Assembly (NCBI RefSeq): GCF_024498255.1
Contig: NZ_CP101808.1
Coordinates: 695,345 to 759,344, forward strand
DNA length: 64,000 nucleotides
Source: Mycoplasmopsis equigenitalium
GTDB lineage: Bacteria; Bacillota_I; Bacilli_A; Mycoplasmatales; Metamycoplasmataceae
Reading direction: 5' to 3'
Part shown: in pieces, positions 10,795-22,644 of the stretch
Layout of the letters: the number at the start of each line of letters is the position of its first letter
Position numbering within the stretch: position 1 is the first letter of the stretch
The notes under the pieces: model-generated
What the model saw: only the letters and a program-made list of their open reading frames with translations
What the model was told of the DNA's origin: nothing
Databases searched by the model: none
Position numbers and translations under genes: made by a program

Positions 10795-11637
10795 TTAGAA
10801 TCAAGGGATTAGTCCGAAAAATGCTAGTAACGCAATTACGGCAATGCAAATAAATAATGATGTGAAGAACATTAGGGCAATAACTTTACCTGTAATTCGA
10901 TCAGATCATCTTGATTGTGGTGCACCGTAGAAATATTGTGTTGAATTTGTAGGATAAGGCATTGGCACAATCGCTGTTGCTGGGTTTGGATAGGGAACAG
11001 GAATTTGTTGTTGAGGTTGTGCCGGGATTTCGTTGTAAATTGATAACTGTGTTACTCCAGCATCAGCTTGTTGTTTTGATTGTGATTGTTGAGGTTGTGA
11101 AGCGCTTGCTTGTTCATCGAAACGTGCGGCATTTTCATTTAATGACTCATTAAGTTCATTCATTTCTTGTAATTTTCAGTCCATAACTTCTGATTTGAGT
11201 TCAAGATCTTTCTTAGCTTCTTCAACCTTAGAAAGTTTTTGATCGAGCTCTTTTTGTTTTTCCTCTCATTGTTTTTGTAAAATTTCTTGATTTCTTTTGA
11301 AAGCTTCTTCAAGACGTCTTTCTTGTTCTTTTTGTTTCTCTTCTGAATCAAACGAGTCAAATACAATCGTTTCTTTAGTTTCTAAAGAACGGATTGTTTT
11401 AATGTTTCTGACATATTTACCATTGGCGTGGAATCACAAGTATCCATCTACTTCTAATGACATATAGTAAGCAATCGCGTCTTCTTGATTTTTAAAGTAC
11501 TTAGCATCATTAGATTTTTTCTTTTTAAGTCTTCAAGCTTCTTGGTCACCTTTATTTGTTCAAGAACAGTATCAAAATTCACGTTCTGGTTTTTTGAATT
11601 CTGTTTGTTTTTCTGCTGTTGTATCGTTTTTAGCCAT
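10795..11637 (-). CDS. Coiled-coil, tail-anchored membrane protein
   Basis: 280-aa protein of unknown function. The N-terminal part (about 1-90, Trp/Tyr-rich; FWYCSWTNKGDQEAW, YFKNQEDAIAYYMS) looks like a small globular domain. It is followed by a charged coiled coil (about 100-165), a Gln/Pro-rich linker (about 175-235) and one C-terminal membrane segment (about 248-276). The topology suggests a cytoplasmic body anchored by its tail. Start ATG 11637 has a very strong AGGAGGAGGT lying inside the last Gly codons of the upstream gene. It is co-transcribed with the neighbouring repeat protein, so a role in surface-protein organisation is possible but unproven. Confidence 0.8.
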
Positions 11638-11639
11638 AA

Positions 11640-12707
11640 TTAGTAACCTCCTCCTCATACTTGTTGGTCATTTCTTTTCTTAGTAAGAGCCAAGATTAAT
11701 CATACTAAGAAGATGGTTGCTAAAACAACACTCAAACCAAATACGATTCACACTCAGTACGAACCTTTATTGTTGTATTTTGGAAGTTGAAGAGGCGCAA
11801 CAATATCTTGAAGTGCGTTAATTTTTTTATCAGCAGCTGCTTTTGCTGTAGGTGAGGTCAAGTTGTTTTTAAGACTTTTTAGTTTTTTAACTTGTTTGTC
11901 AACATAAGTTTGACTTAATTTAGAAGAACCACCATCATAAGCAGTTATTTCATTGTTCAATTCGTTAACAATTGCATTGAATTCACTTCAATTGTTACTA
12001 TCAAGTTCGTTTCCAACTAAGTCTTCGGTAACAAGTTTATCAAGCTCATTTAATTCACTAATTGAGATTTTGTGTTGTGCAAGAAGTTTTGCTTTAAGGG
12101 TACATATTTTAAGATAAATAACTTGTCTTTCTTCTGGGTTGCCTGCTTGTTTTCCGAATTCAACAGTAAGGTCAGCAATTCTTTTGGTAATTCATTCTTT
12201 TCCAAAGTCTTTACTCATTTTTTTAAAACCTGTAATGTCTTTAGAAATTTCGGTAGAATATGAGTCGTTTTTCTTAAATCTGTATGTAACTGTAATTTTT
12301 CCTTCTTCACCATTTGGCACAATTTTAACAATTGAGAAAATAACACCTTGTACGCTTGCTGGATTTGAACCTTCGTAAACAAAAACAAGTTCTTCAGGAA
12401 CAATTTCTTCAGCGTAATAATTTGATGGGTCTTTTTTATCAATTACTCCGTTATTATCTGTACCTAAATACACTTTGTATCCCGATACTGCGCTTGCAAT
12501 ACTTGCTTCGTCCTCAGCAACACCTAAAACTCAATTGTTTTGTGACGAACCACTAGCAAAGTTTGAATCAACACTAATAGTTTTACGTGCGCTTAATAAA
12601 CTTTCGCTATTGTTGTTTTGGTTAGAAATAGCAATAGTAGAAAGCGATACAACTGATGCAGTAGTAGCCAATGATAATCCTAAAATAAGTAGTTTATTTT
12701 TTTTCAT
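11640..12707 (-). CDS. Membrane-anchored lipoprotein-17-type protein
   Basis: 355 aa. N-terminal signal/anchor (about 5-27, LLILGLSLATTASVVSLSTIA) without a lipobox Cys; a Ser/Asn-rich stretch; one lipoprotein-17-like module ending DITGFKKM (about 155-162); a helical region (about 165-310); and a C-terminal membrane segment (about 318-342) with a short basic tail ending in Gly-Gly-Gly-Tyr. It shares its layout with the giant protein but carries a single module. Start ATG 12707 has AAAGGATTAGAG upstream. Stop is 2 nt before the next gene's ATG, and its Gly codons serve as that gene's ribosome binding site. Confidence 0.8.
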
Positions 12708-12992
12708 ATCTCTAATCCTTTACTTTTTTATAAAATAACAAACTTGCCTAATCCCTTTGCTTTTACGCATATCATTACAGCAGTTTGTTTCTATTTTGTT
12801 GAGAAAATACTTATTTTGTATTGAAAAGTAATAAGCATCTCAATCAACATTAGTTATTATAATATAAAAAACCCTTTTATATATAAAATGGCATTGTTTT
12901 ACATAATTTAAGTATGCAATCATAGTAAAATCACTGTTTTCTTGAAGTATTTTTTTGTTGCAGAAATATTCGTTTTTCAACAAAATTTCAAC

Positions 12993-13090
12993 GATTTTAT
13001 TGAAAATGCACGATTTTTTGTCTTTAATTTTTAAAAACACTAATAATTAAAATAAAAAACAACAAAAAAATTGCATTTTCAAAAAAAATC
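12993..13090. repeat. 28-bp imperfect inverted repeat in the surface control region
   Basis: Arms 12993-13020 and 13063-13090, both built on GATTTT...TTGAAAATGCA...TTTTTTG, with only a few mismatches and a 42-bp spacer. It lies upstream of both divergent genes. Confidence 0.6.
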
Positions 13091-13163
13091 AATGTTTTTG
13101 AATAACCCGCCTTCTAAAAACTACATAAATAAACCACAAGCGACAATATATTATATAATTTTA

Positions 13164-13192
13164 TTGTTTACGTATGTAAGTGTAAATATACT
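13164..13192 (+). promoter_or_regulatory. Candidate promoter of the 1436-aa surface protein
   Basis: TTGTTT (13164-13169), 17-bp spacer, TATACT (13187-13192), about 70 nt before ATG 13263. Confidence 0.55.
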
Positions 13193-13262
13193 ATGTTTAG
13201 GGCGATTAAGCCAAACTAAAATAACAAGGCAATCTTTATACTTCAAAAAAATAGGAGAAAAA

Positions 13263-16200
13263 ATGTCTAAACAAAATAAAAATAATACAAATTACAACCA
13301 AAATTCATCACCAAATGTTGCACCAAATTCTCAACAAAATGTTCCTGTTGCAAACCCAAATTATCCACAACAACCAACACAAAACCAGCATGTTGCCCCA
13401 AAGAAAAGCAACTCAAAAATGGTTGGCATTTTAATTGCTGCTGGAGTAACACCAATTGTTGCTAGTGCCGCTGCTGTGGCTGTCCTATTTGGACAAAAAT
13501 TAGCAGATGAAAATACATGAAAAGCTCGTGTTGAAGAAATAAATAAAATGAAGGAGCTTTTGAAAAACTCGCAGCTTGATGTTGTAAACAAACAAAACTT
13601 GTATGCTGCCGACGTTAACGAAAGAACTGACATTAAATTTGCGAAACCTTTGGATGGTTACAAGCCATTTTTTACAATTACAAAAATTGATTCAGAAAAT
13701 GGATTAATTAAAATTTTGGTATCAATAACACCAATTGAAGACAAGGGGTTCCACGCTGTTGCAGAACAAACTTATACAATTGGTGGTTTTAAAATTTTAG
13801 AAAAGGCTGATGCTAATTATCCATTCTACAGCGCTTTACAAACATTAAAAAATGAAATTAATTCAAACAAAAATAGTAATGGTGAAATAATAACTAAAAA
13901 TTACACCAACATCACAATTGATAAAAACTTTAAATACGAATCATTAACCGTTCTTTGCGACGACCTTGCTATTGATTTGGGTGATTATAAAAAATCTTTA
14001 ATTTCAATTAAAAACCAAGAGGTATATCTTAATAACAAAAATAACGAAATAGCAGGTCTTGAAGTTACTTTACTAATTAGCAATGGTAACTTAAAACAAG
14101 AACAAAATCTTAGAGTTGCTGGTTTTACCACCATTAAAGCTCGTGAAGAGCAAATTTTAAATGATGCCGTAAAAGATTTAGTTGGCAAAACTTTTAAAAC
14201 AACTAAATTTGTTGGAACAAAAACTTACGAAGAAGTGAAAAATGACGAATATGTTAATGGCAATAGTATTGCAAATGATATTCTTGAATTAAAAACAGCA
14301 ATTATTAACTGCCCGGGATTGTCGTTTTCGACTCCTAAATTTAAGTCAGCTGAAAACGATGGCCTTAATATTACTTTATTTGCTCACTTAGGACAAAGTG
14401 TAAAAGAAATCAACTTTAATGTCGATGGTTTCAAAACCCTAAGCACTTATTACACTGATTATCTACAAAAATTTGCTGATGCAATTCCTAACGAAGTAAA
14501 GATTCCGCTCTATAAATCAATTCAGCCAAGTCCAAAACTTGTCAAAGATGTAGTAATTCCTACTGATATTCCTAACTTTTTTAACGATTATATTGATAAT
14601 GACATCCACGAATACGCAAAAATCTTTGGTATCAACCTTAAAATTGAAAGTAATAGCGAATACAATCTTGCCGCTGGCACAAGAACTGTAAAATTAGTAC
14701 TTTCAAAAGGTGGTAATTCAATTACAAAAAATATCCTTTTAACAGGCTTTCTCAATCCAGAAAATTATGCTAAAGAAATTATTAAAAAAATGATTACTGA
14801 AGAAAGATTTCCGAAACATCACAGTACAAAAAACTTTACAAAAAAACTTCCTAACCAAGTAACTTATGCTCCTTTAAACTTAGAGGAATTAGGTAATGAT
14901 ATCGGTTTTGATCTTAAAGCAATTGAAAAAAGATGAGGTGTTAAATTTAATTTTGCATTCGAGAAAGATGATCTTGATAAGGGAACAAAAACATTTAATT
15001 TCAAAATCTTACACGGCAGTTATGGCGAACCTTATAAAATGACAATTTATGGTTTTAAAACTCAAAAAGAAGCTGATTATGAAAAACTTAATGAGTTTTT
15101 AAAACTTGTTAACGATAACCAAGTTACCAAAAATAACGCAAGTTCATTATCAAACAATGTATCATATACAAACTTTAGTGAATTTGATGCGGACCTTAAT
15201 GATGCGATTACACCAATCGCTAAAAGATATCGCGAACTATCGATTGAACAAAATATCGAAGTTGTTGATTTTGATAGTAAGAAATGTGTTAAATTCTTTG
15301 TAAATTACAAAGGACTAAGAGCAGAAAAAATTGTTTATGTAAGTGGTTTTACAAGCGCTAGCTCTGCTACTAACAAAGAAATTTCAGACGTTATTGAAAA
15401 TCTCAATAATGAATACTTTCAATCAAACCTTAATGCTTCACAAACACTTCCTTCAGAATACGCTAAAAACTGAAGCACTAATTTTGCTAATGCAAAAGCA
15501 ATTGATGATGCAGCTGGAACAAATCTAGTTGATGGTATTGAAACTCAAGGAATTAAAGTAACTACTAAAGGCGCAACCTATGACAACGTCAATGGAAAAC
15601 TAACTTTAGTTCTAGGTTTTACCAAAAATGCTGTGACAGTACACCGTAACTTAACAATTATTAACTACGGTACCTATCAAAAACAAATTGATGCCGCTAC
15701 AACCGGTTGAAGCGCCGAGCTAAGAGCAGATGGGCTTACAATGGCCTCAGAAAATACATACAACGACCTTGGTGATATTTATGCAATCGATCCTACTTTC
15801 AAATCGACTTGAAAAATTGAAAACGAAAGCCTTGCTACTTTTATGGAAGTAGATAATCGTGATTGAGAAGGCGATAAATATGTTCACGTTGTACTTCAAT
15901 CAGGCCACTTACAAAAAATTGTACTTGTACGAATTTCTAGATACAGTTTCCAAACATCTAGATATTCTGAGCCAATTAAAACTATACTTAAAAATATAAA
16001 TACTATCTTTACAACCGTTAATAACGCTGATAAATACATCACTGAAGTTTTCTACCATTCAACCGATGAACTTATTAATGATGTTGATCCTCAATTTAAA
16101 AATGATTTAGATGCTAACGGTCTAGCTATTAAAGATATGTCATTTAAATATTCTTTCTTAAACAATAACGAATTAAGATACGATGTTACTTTCTATCTAA

Positions 16201-17573
16201 AATCAGACCCTAATTACTATTACCGTCAAGAAATAGTAGTAAAAGGCTTTAACCAAGATAACACAAAACGTGAAATGCAAATTCTTAACGAATTTAAAAC
16301 ACTAGCAACAGCACCAATTAAAACTATTTTCCACAATTACCAAAAACCAACAGAAGTAGAATATAAAAATATTAATGAAATGATTGCCGATGGCGGTAAT
16401 TTATTAAAACACTTAGCAAACAAAGCGGTAGGAAAGTTCAATGCCGGTGATTTAATTAATATTAACCTTGATGAATCACAACCAATAACCAAAAATGATG
16501 CTGATGGAACTATTACTTTCTACATTAAAGCACACTACAGATCACAAACAATTTCACTTCCTATTGTTTACAATGGGTTCGTTGATCAAAACAGCGTTGT
16601 TCCTATTGAAAGAAATTTACTGGCATACGCACAAAAAATTCAAATCAAAGTACAAAATGCGGGTGAAATTGTTGAAGGATTTTACACCGAAAAACTTCCT
16701 GACCAAATTCTAGAAACCGATATTTTATTCAGAGATGAAAACGGTAATCAAATTGATAATGCTAAGTACCAAGTACAATTAGTTAAAATCACTCCCGATA
16801 ATGATAATTTATCGTTAAATGTTACCTTCGTAACTTCAACAGTTTATCAAGGAAAAACATTGAAAACTCCTGAAATTACCAAACAAATTCGAACAACAAA
16901 TGCTGCGCCAGCAGCTGCCGAAATTGAAAAGGTATGAAAGGCAACTAAATGGGGAGTGCTTAAAGATAATGTACCAATTATTTACTTAGGTGAATTAAAT
17001 CCAAATAATCCTAATGTTAAAAATAATGCACTACACATTTCATTTACCGAACAAGGTAAAACACCTAAGTTTTTAGGAACAGAAGCAGACTTTGTTGATT
17101 TTGTTGGTATCAAACCAGGAATGGAAATTACTTTCAGCAACTGAGAATACCTTACAGGAGATAAAGAAATTGTACGCCAAGTAATTAGCGAAAAGAAAAC
17201 ACTTTCTGCTAAAGAAGAAGGCAATGCGCTTGTATATTACGACTACATAACCGTTAACAAAAAGCTGCAAGCAGACACAAAATTTGGTCAACGTAACTCG
17301 ACACTAATTCACAACCGTAAAGCACCTGCAGACGTTCAGTTTAACTGAGCAAACAACACCAAACAACGTATAAAAGTTAATGTTAGATTTTCTTATAAAG
17401 GTGTTGTTGTTTGAAAAACACTTATCTCAGGTATCGGCTTAATTGATGGTGGATTACACTCTCAATATGCCGGCGCAAAAGATTCGCACACCACAAATCC
17501 AGCCATTATTTACTATCCATTTTATGAAATGACTAATAATTCAGTTGGTTCTGAATATATAGATGGAAAATAA
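13263..17573 (+). CDS. Large lipoprotein-17-related repeat surface protein
   Basis: 1436 aa. The N-terminus is an Asn/Gln/Pro-rich tract (about 1-55) that precedes a single membrane segment (about 58-80, VGILIAAGVTPIVASAAAVAV), so it should be a type II, N-anchored surface protein. The rest is about ten modules of roughly 100 aa, each with a strand-rich part ending in GF or a variant (near residues 173, 285, 387, 494, 595, 694, 993, 1104; degenerate near 800 and 890). Start ATG 13263 has AGGAGAA upstream; an upstream in-frame TTG extension lacks one. It contains many TGA Trp codons. Function unknown, probably host interaction or shielding. Confidence 0.85.
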
Positions 17574-17574
17574 T

Positions 17575-17601
17575 TTGCTATAAATATATTTTATTTATAA
17601 T
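17575..17601 (+). promoter_or_regulatory. Candidate promoter of the 671-aa surface protein
   Basis: TATAAT at 17596-17601 with TTGCTA at 17575-17580 (15-bp spacer), starting right after the previous stop codon and 27 nt before ATG 17628. Confidence 0.45.
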
Positions 17602-17627
17602 ATTACAGACTAAATACTAGGAGAACT

Positions 17628-19643
17628 ATGAAGACAAAAAAGCAACCAGATTCAGTTCAAAAAGCGAACACAAAAGAAATAACAACTAAAAACGAAGCTA
17701 CCCAAGAATCATCAACAAAACAAATCAAAAAACCTAGCGTTACACATACCACAAGACTTGGTAAAATCACAAAGATTACAACAATTAACCGCTTCAAAGA
17801 AGCGCCAGCAAATAACAATTTGCCTGTTAATGGCGAAAATAATCTAGCATCAACCCAAGCTTCACAACAAGTAGCAATAGCAACACCAAACCCTACAATG
17901 AGTGTTGAATTTTACCCAAATAAAAGAAATAGTATTGGACGGATTTTAGGACTTTATGCGGCGGCAATTGTCCCTGTAATTGGTGTGGCTGCAGTTGCAT
18001 CAGCATACTTAACAACAAAACAAAACAACATACAATCAGCATCGCCAACATACTTTAAAATGCAAGATGTTCTACACTCACTTAATGGTGAAGTTGATAG
18101 CAAATTAGCAGTTAATTTCAACGAAATTACTGACAAGGACATTAAACTTGTAGGTGATGCAACGAGTGGATTTAAATATTATTTTGTTATTTACAACAAA
18201 AACTATCAAAAACGAACAATTCAAGCAACTTTATATTTAAATTCGAATGATGAAGAAGACCTTACTCTGGAAAAACCAATTGAAATTGGTGGTTTTCCAG
18301 AAAACATTATTAGCCAAGCTTCTTTAGATATCGAAAGTGCTATCCAATCAATTAAAGGGCAAGTTAAAGCGCTTGAGCCTACTTCGCTTGCACAACGTCT
18401 TTTAACCAAAAATAACACGGATAAAACAGCTCATAATTTTCGTTATAAAGATATTTACGAACTAGATATCGACACCGGTTTAACCCTAAGCGAAATTAAA
18501 AAACAAGGTGTTGATATTAAAATTGTTCCTAACAAACAAATTCCAGTATTTAATCCTTCTACTAAGAAAAATGACTCGTTAGAAATTGAATTGAGTGTTG
18601 AAAAAGATGGTATTATCAAAAATACAAAAGTAACTGTTGCTGGTTTTATTTCACTTGAAGAATATGACGGAAAAAGATTAGATGAAGCCTTAGTTGGTCT
18701 TCACGGTGTGCGTTTTCAAACACTTAAATACAAAGATAAGTCTAACAAACATACAATTAGAAAAAAATACAAAGAAATAACAGATGTATTTAACGATATA
18801 AATTACAACATTGTCGATTTGTACAATAATTACCCTGACTTAAAATTCGATAGCTTGAAGTTAGATGCTGTTGGCGAAAATGTTGTCACCGTAGAAGCAA
18901 CTGCGCGGCTTAATGAAACATCAAAATTGGTACAATTTAGCATTTCTGGTTACACACCACTTACGGATTTCTTAGCCGATTATTTATATGATGAAATTAA
19001 TAGTATGATTCACGCCTCAGGATCGTTATTTACGACTACATTTAATACCAAGAAACTTCCTAGTGAGGCAATTAAATCGTATGTCAATATGGACGATTTC
19101 TTAACGGATGTTAACCTACTCTCACTAAAAACACGTTGTGCTGAAGAAGAAATAACATTAAAACTAGCGGATGGATCCAGAACATACTACAGCGATGATG
19201 AATATGGCAGATTAAGCGTAACATTAGAATTTTACCTACCAGACGATGCTGATATGATTGAGGTACCAATAATTGTTGAAGGTTATAAATTTCTTGAGGA
19301 TTATTGGAAAGAAAAATTCGCTGAACTTGATACAATTTTTGCTGCAAATCCAAAAACAAAAATTCATGGTGATAATGATCAACCTAAAATTAAATATACA
19401 ATGCAAGAATTTGCTAATGAATTTGACTTTGATTTTGAAGCATTTGGTATTATTGACCCAAACCATTATGAATGAGAACACAAGTTCAGCTTCCCTGATG
19501 TTATTACTTCAGCTCCTGCAACCGAAGCAGATTTAAAGGCCGGAATTAGAAGATTTTACTTCTATGTCGAACCCAAAATTACTAATCGTATTGAATCTCA
19601 TTTAATAGAGGCAGTTATTACTGGTTTTAAACCTAAAATTTAG
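17628..19643 (+). CDS. Lipoprotein-17-related repeat surface protein
   Basis: 671 aa and a paralogue in design of the preceding gene. It has a Lys/Thr/Gln-rich, presumably cytoplasmic N-terminus of about 105 aa; one membrane segment (about 107-125, LGLYAAAIVPVIGVAAVASAY); and five modules ending GGF (221), AGF (339), SGY (441), EGY (551) and TGF (666). The protein ends directly after the last GF. Start ATG 17628 has AGGAGAAC upstream. One TGG Trp and one late TGA Trp occur; standard-code translation would lose the last 56 residues. Ligand unknown. Confidence 0.85.
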
Positions 19644-19644
19644 T

Positions 19645-19670
19645 AAAAGCCAACAATTTCGTTGGCTTTT
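19645..19670 (+). terminator. Terminator after the surface island
   Basis: Perfect 10-bp stem AAAAGCCAAC (19645-19654) with GTTGGCTTTT (19661-19670), then a T-rich tract; it starts 1 nt after the stop codon. Confidence 0.9.
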
Positions 19671-19743
19671 ATTTTTGCATTTTATCCAATATAAACTTTG
19701 CTATATATAATATATAATAACTAACTAGTATGATAAGGAGAAA

Positions 19744-20055
19744 ATGGTGAACCAAAAATTAAAAGATATCATCATCCAAGCCATAGAAACAACACCTGGT
19801 GTTAGTGGTTTAACTAAACTCGATTATACCAACCAAGAATTTGAAATCGTTGATCGCAAAGGTTGAAAAGACCATATTTATTTAACAGAAAATAACAAAA
19901 TGTTTAATATCAAACTTTCAATCGTGATTCAAGATAGCGTTACTTCGAAAAATGTTGCTTTAGCAATGACTAATACAATAATCTTTTTGGCTAAACAACA
20001 AAATATCCGTATTAATGAAGTTTCGATTTTTATTAGAGGAGTAGTGTATGAGTAA
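19744..20055 (+). CDS. Asp23/Gls24-family protein (YloU-like)
   Basis: 103-aa small cytoplasmic protein of the Asp23/Gls24 envelope-stress family. Recognised by size, the alternating beta/alpha pattern (TPGVSGLTKL, IKLSIVIQDSVTSKNVALAMTNTI) and its position directly before fakA, as in the yloU-yloV pair of Firmicutes. Start ATG 19744 has AAGGAG upstream. Its last codons overlap the fakA start by 8 nt. Biochemical role in mycoplasmas is not established. One Trp is TGA. Confidence 0.75.
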
Positions 20056-21664
20056 AAATACAACGATCGGTGCCAAAGAATGAAAAAAAGCCATAATTTC
20101 AGCGGCCAATAATTTAACCAATAGCAAATCAAGAATTGACAGTTTAAATGTGTTCCCTGTTCCTGATGGTGACACTGGTTCAAACATGTCAAGCACAATT
20201 AATCAAGCAAAAACTGATTTACAAAAACAAGAATTTGAAAAAATTAGTGACGTTGCCAACACTACTGCCAAAAGTATGTTGATGGGCGCTAGAGGAAACT
20301 CGGGGGTAATTCTTTCGCAAATTTTCAAAGGATTTTCAATCGCTTTTGAAGGTAAGAAAAACATTGATACTTTTGGTCTTTTAGTTGGTTTTCGAGAAGC
20401 AACTAAAAAAGCTTATGCTTCAGTTCTAAAACCAGTTGAAGGAACAATTCTTAGTGTTATCCGCGAAACAACCGAAGCGCTTGAAAAATTCAAAAACTCA
20501 GATGTTTCAATTGTTGAGTTTATGAAAAATGCTGTTGATTATGCTCGTGTCGCTTGTGAAAATACACCTAAAAAACTTGCCGTTTTACGGGAAGTTGGTG
20601 TTAACGACTCGGGTGGTGAAGGTTTATTCCTTATCATTGAAGGGATGTATCTTTCATTCAAAGGTAAAGATGTTGCAATTAGAGATACAGAAGAAAAACA
20701 TAGCTTTATTTCAGACACCGAAATTTATGATGGCGAATTTGGGTACTGTACCGAATTTATTGTTGATTTAAAGGATGTTGATGGTTTTAGTAAAAACGAT
20801 TTTGTAGAAATTATCGAAAAAGAAGCGAATTCGCTTGTTGTTATCAATGATGTCAACATTTTAAAAGTTCACGGCCACACTATCAAACCAGGAAACTTAC
20901 TTAACATTGCCCAAAAATATGGTGAATTTATCAAAATTAAAGTTGACAATATGTCATTGCAAGCAAACGAATCAAAAAACAACAGTATTAACGGCAACAA
21001 AGATAAAAAAGAATGTGGCATTGTCTCATGTAATTTGGGGCAAGGAATTATTCGTAAAGTTAAAGAGCTTGGCTGTGACTATGTTGTAGAGTCGGGTCAA
21101 ACCCAAAACCCTTCAACAACGCAAATTATTGAAGCTATTCATAACACTAATGCTAAAACAGTTTTTGTTTTACCAAACAACTCAAACATCATTTTGACCG
21201 CGCAACAAGCTGCGCAAACTATTACTGACAAAAAAGTTATTATCATCCCTACCAAAACTCAAGTCCAAGGTCTAACAGCCTTAATGTATTTTAATAACGA
21301 AACAAGCGCTGAAGAAAATAAAGAATTAATGCTTGATTCAATTAAATCGGTAAGAACTGGACAAGTTACTAAAGCCGTTCGTGATACTAAATTAAATGGA
21401 TTAAAAATTACTCAAGGCGATTACTTATCAATCATCGATAATAAAATTGTTAATACTTCAAACACCTACATTGATGCAGCTAAACACATTTTAGATAAAA
21501 CGGTTGATAAACAAAGCGAAATTGTCACAATCTATTATGGTGACGAAGTAAGTAAAATCGATGCTAAAAAAGTAGCTGACTACATCTTACTTAAATTTGA
21601 TGTTGAAGTTGAAATTATCAACGGCGGACAACCTAATTATCAATTTGTAATGGGGGTTGAGTAA
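20048..21664 (+). CDS. fakA: Fatty acid kinase ATP-binding subunit FakA (DAK2/YloV family)
   Basis: 538 aa. Phosphorylates fatty acids held by a FakB protein to give acyl phosphate, the substrate of PlsX. The N-terminal DhaL-like domain carries the nucleotide/metal motif NVFPVPDGDTGSNM (about 32-45) and MGARGNSGVILSQ (about 78-90). The C-terminal part (about 300-538) is the YloV-type binding region. Start ATG 20048 has GAGGAG upstream and overlaps the preceding gene. It is followed by plsX with a TAATG stop/start overlap, which fits direct metabolic coupling. No fakB is visible in the window. Confidence 0.88.
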
Positions 21665-22644
21665 TGTACAAAATCGCTTTTGATATTATGGGCAACGATA
21701 AAGGCTTAGAACCCGCAATCGCCGCCAGCATTGAGTTTGCTACTCAAAATGAAAACTACACAATTTGACTTGTTGGCGATGGTGATGAAATTGCCAAATA
21801 CTATAATGGCAACCTAAAAAATATTAAGATTATCGATTCAAAAAACACTATTAAATTTTCGAAAAACATTCGCGAGGAAATGGCAAAACCAAGCTCAATG
21901 ATGGACGCAATTCAATTAACAGCATCAGGCAAAGTTGATGCTGTTGTTTCATGCGGTGATAGCGGAATGTTTTTAGTGGCTTGCTCATTAATTTTAAAAA
22001 GACTAAAAGGCGTGTCGCGCGCAGCCTTTATGCCAATTATGCCTACAGTTATCAAAAACAAAAAGTTTTTATTGCTCGATACCGGAGCAAACGTTGAAAC
22101 GAAACCAAATTTTTTGGTTGAATGAGCTAAGATAGCAAGAATTTTCTATAAATATATGTTCAATATCTCCAACCCTATTATTAAACAAATTAATATCGGA
22201 ACCGAAGAGTATAAGGGTGGAGAATTACAACACGAAGCAAACGACTTATTATTTAAAGAAAATATTAACTATCAAGGCTACATTGAACCAAGAGATTTGT
22301 TACTAGGAAACTGTGATATTGTTGTTACCGATGGTTTTTCGGGTAACCTTGTCTTAAAATCAATGGAAGGCACGGTTCTTAATTTTAAAAAGATTATTAA
22401 GGATGCAATTACTAAAACATTTTTAAGAAAATTAGCCGCCGTTACCCTTAAAAAAGCTTTTAGTGAGGTAGCTGAAGATCTTGACTATCGTAATGTTGGT
22501 GCAGCCTGAGTAATGGGTGTTAACCATATGGCAATTAAAACACATGGCTCAAGCGATCGAAAAGCTTTTTTAGGAGCACTCAACCAAGTAAAACTTGGCC
22601 TTGATAATAACATTTTTAATAAGATAAAGGAAGAGTTTAAATAA
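21664..22644 (+). CDS. plsX: Phosphate acyltransferase PlsX
   Basis: 326 aa. Interconverts acyl-ACP or acyl phosphate for phospholipid synthesis. Family motifs: N-terminal AFDIMGNDKG (usually DxMGGDxxP), SCGDSGMFL (about 99), LDTGANVETKP (about 139) and VVTDGFSGNLVLKSMEG (about 220). It starts within the stop codon of fakA (TAATG) and ends the same way on rnc. Without fatty-acid synthesis genes nearby, it most likely handles imported fatty acids together with FakA. Confidence 0.88.

Larger units (their letters stand above)
12708..13262. other. Gene-free divergent control region of the surface island
   Basis: 555 bp between divergent surface-protein genes. It holds the promoters of both, a 28-bp inverted repeat, an imperfect inverted pair (AACAAACTTGC near 12737 with GCAGTTTGTT near 12780), and several A/T tracts of 7-8. 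A 66-codon GTG frame on the minus strand (12840-13040) has no ribosome binding site and is not called. Confidence 0.7.

Noticed and set aside
12840-13040. 66-codon minus-strand frame in the surface control region
   Set aside because: GTG start, no ribosome binding site, composition of AT-rich noncoding DNA, and it spans the inverted repeat.
13071-13262. N-terminal extension of the 1436-aa surface protein from a TTG
   Set aside because: No ribosome binding site at the TTG, while AGGAGAA sits correctly before ATG 13263; a promoter lies inside the proposed extension.
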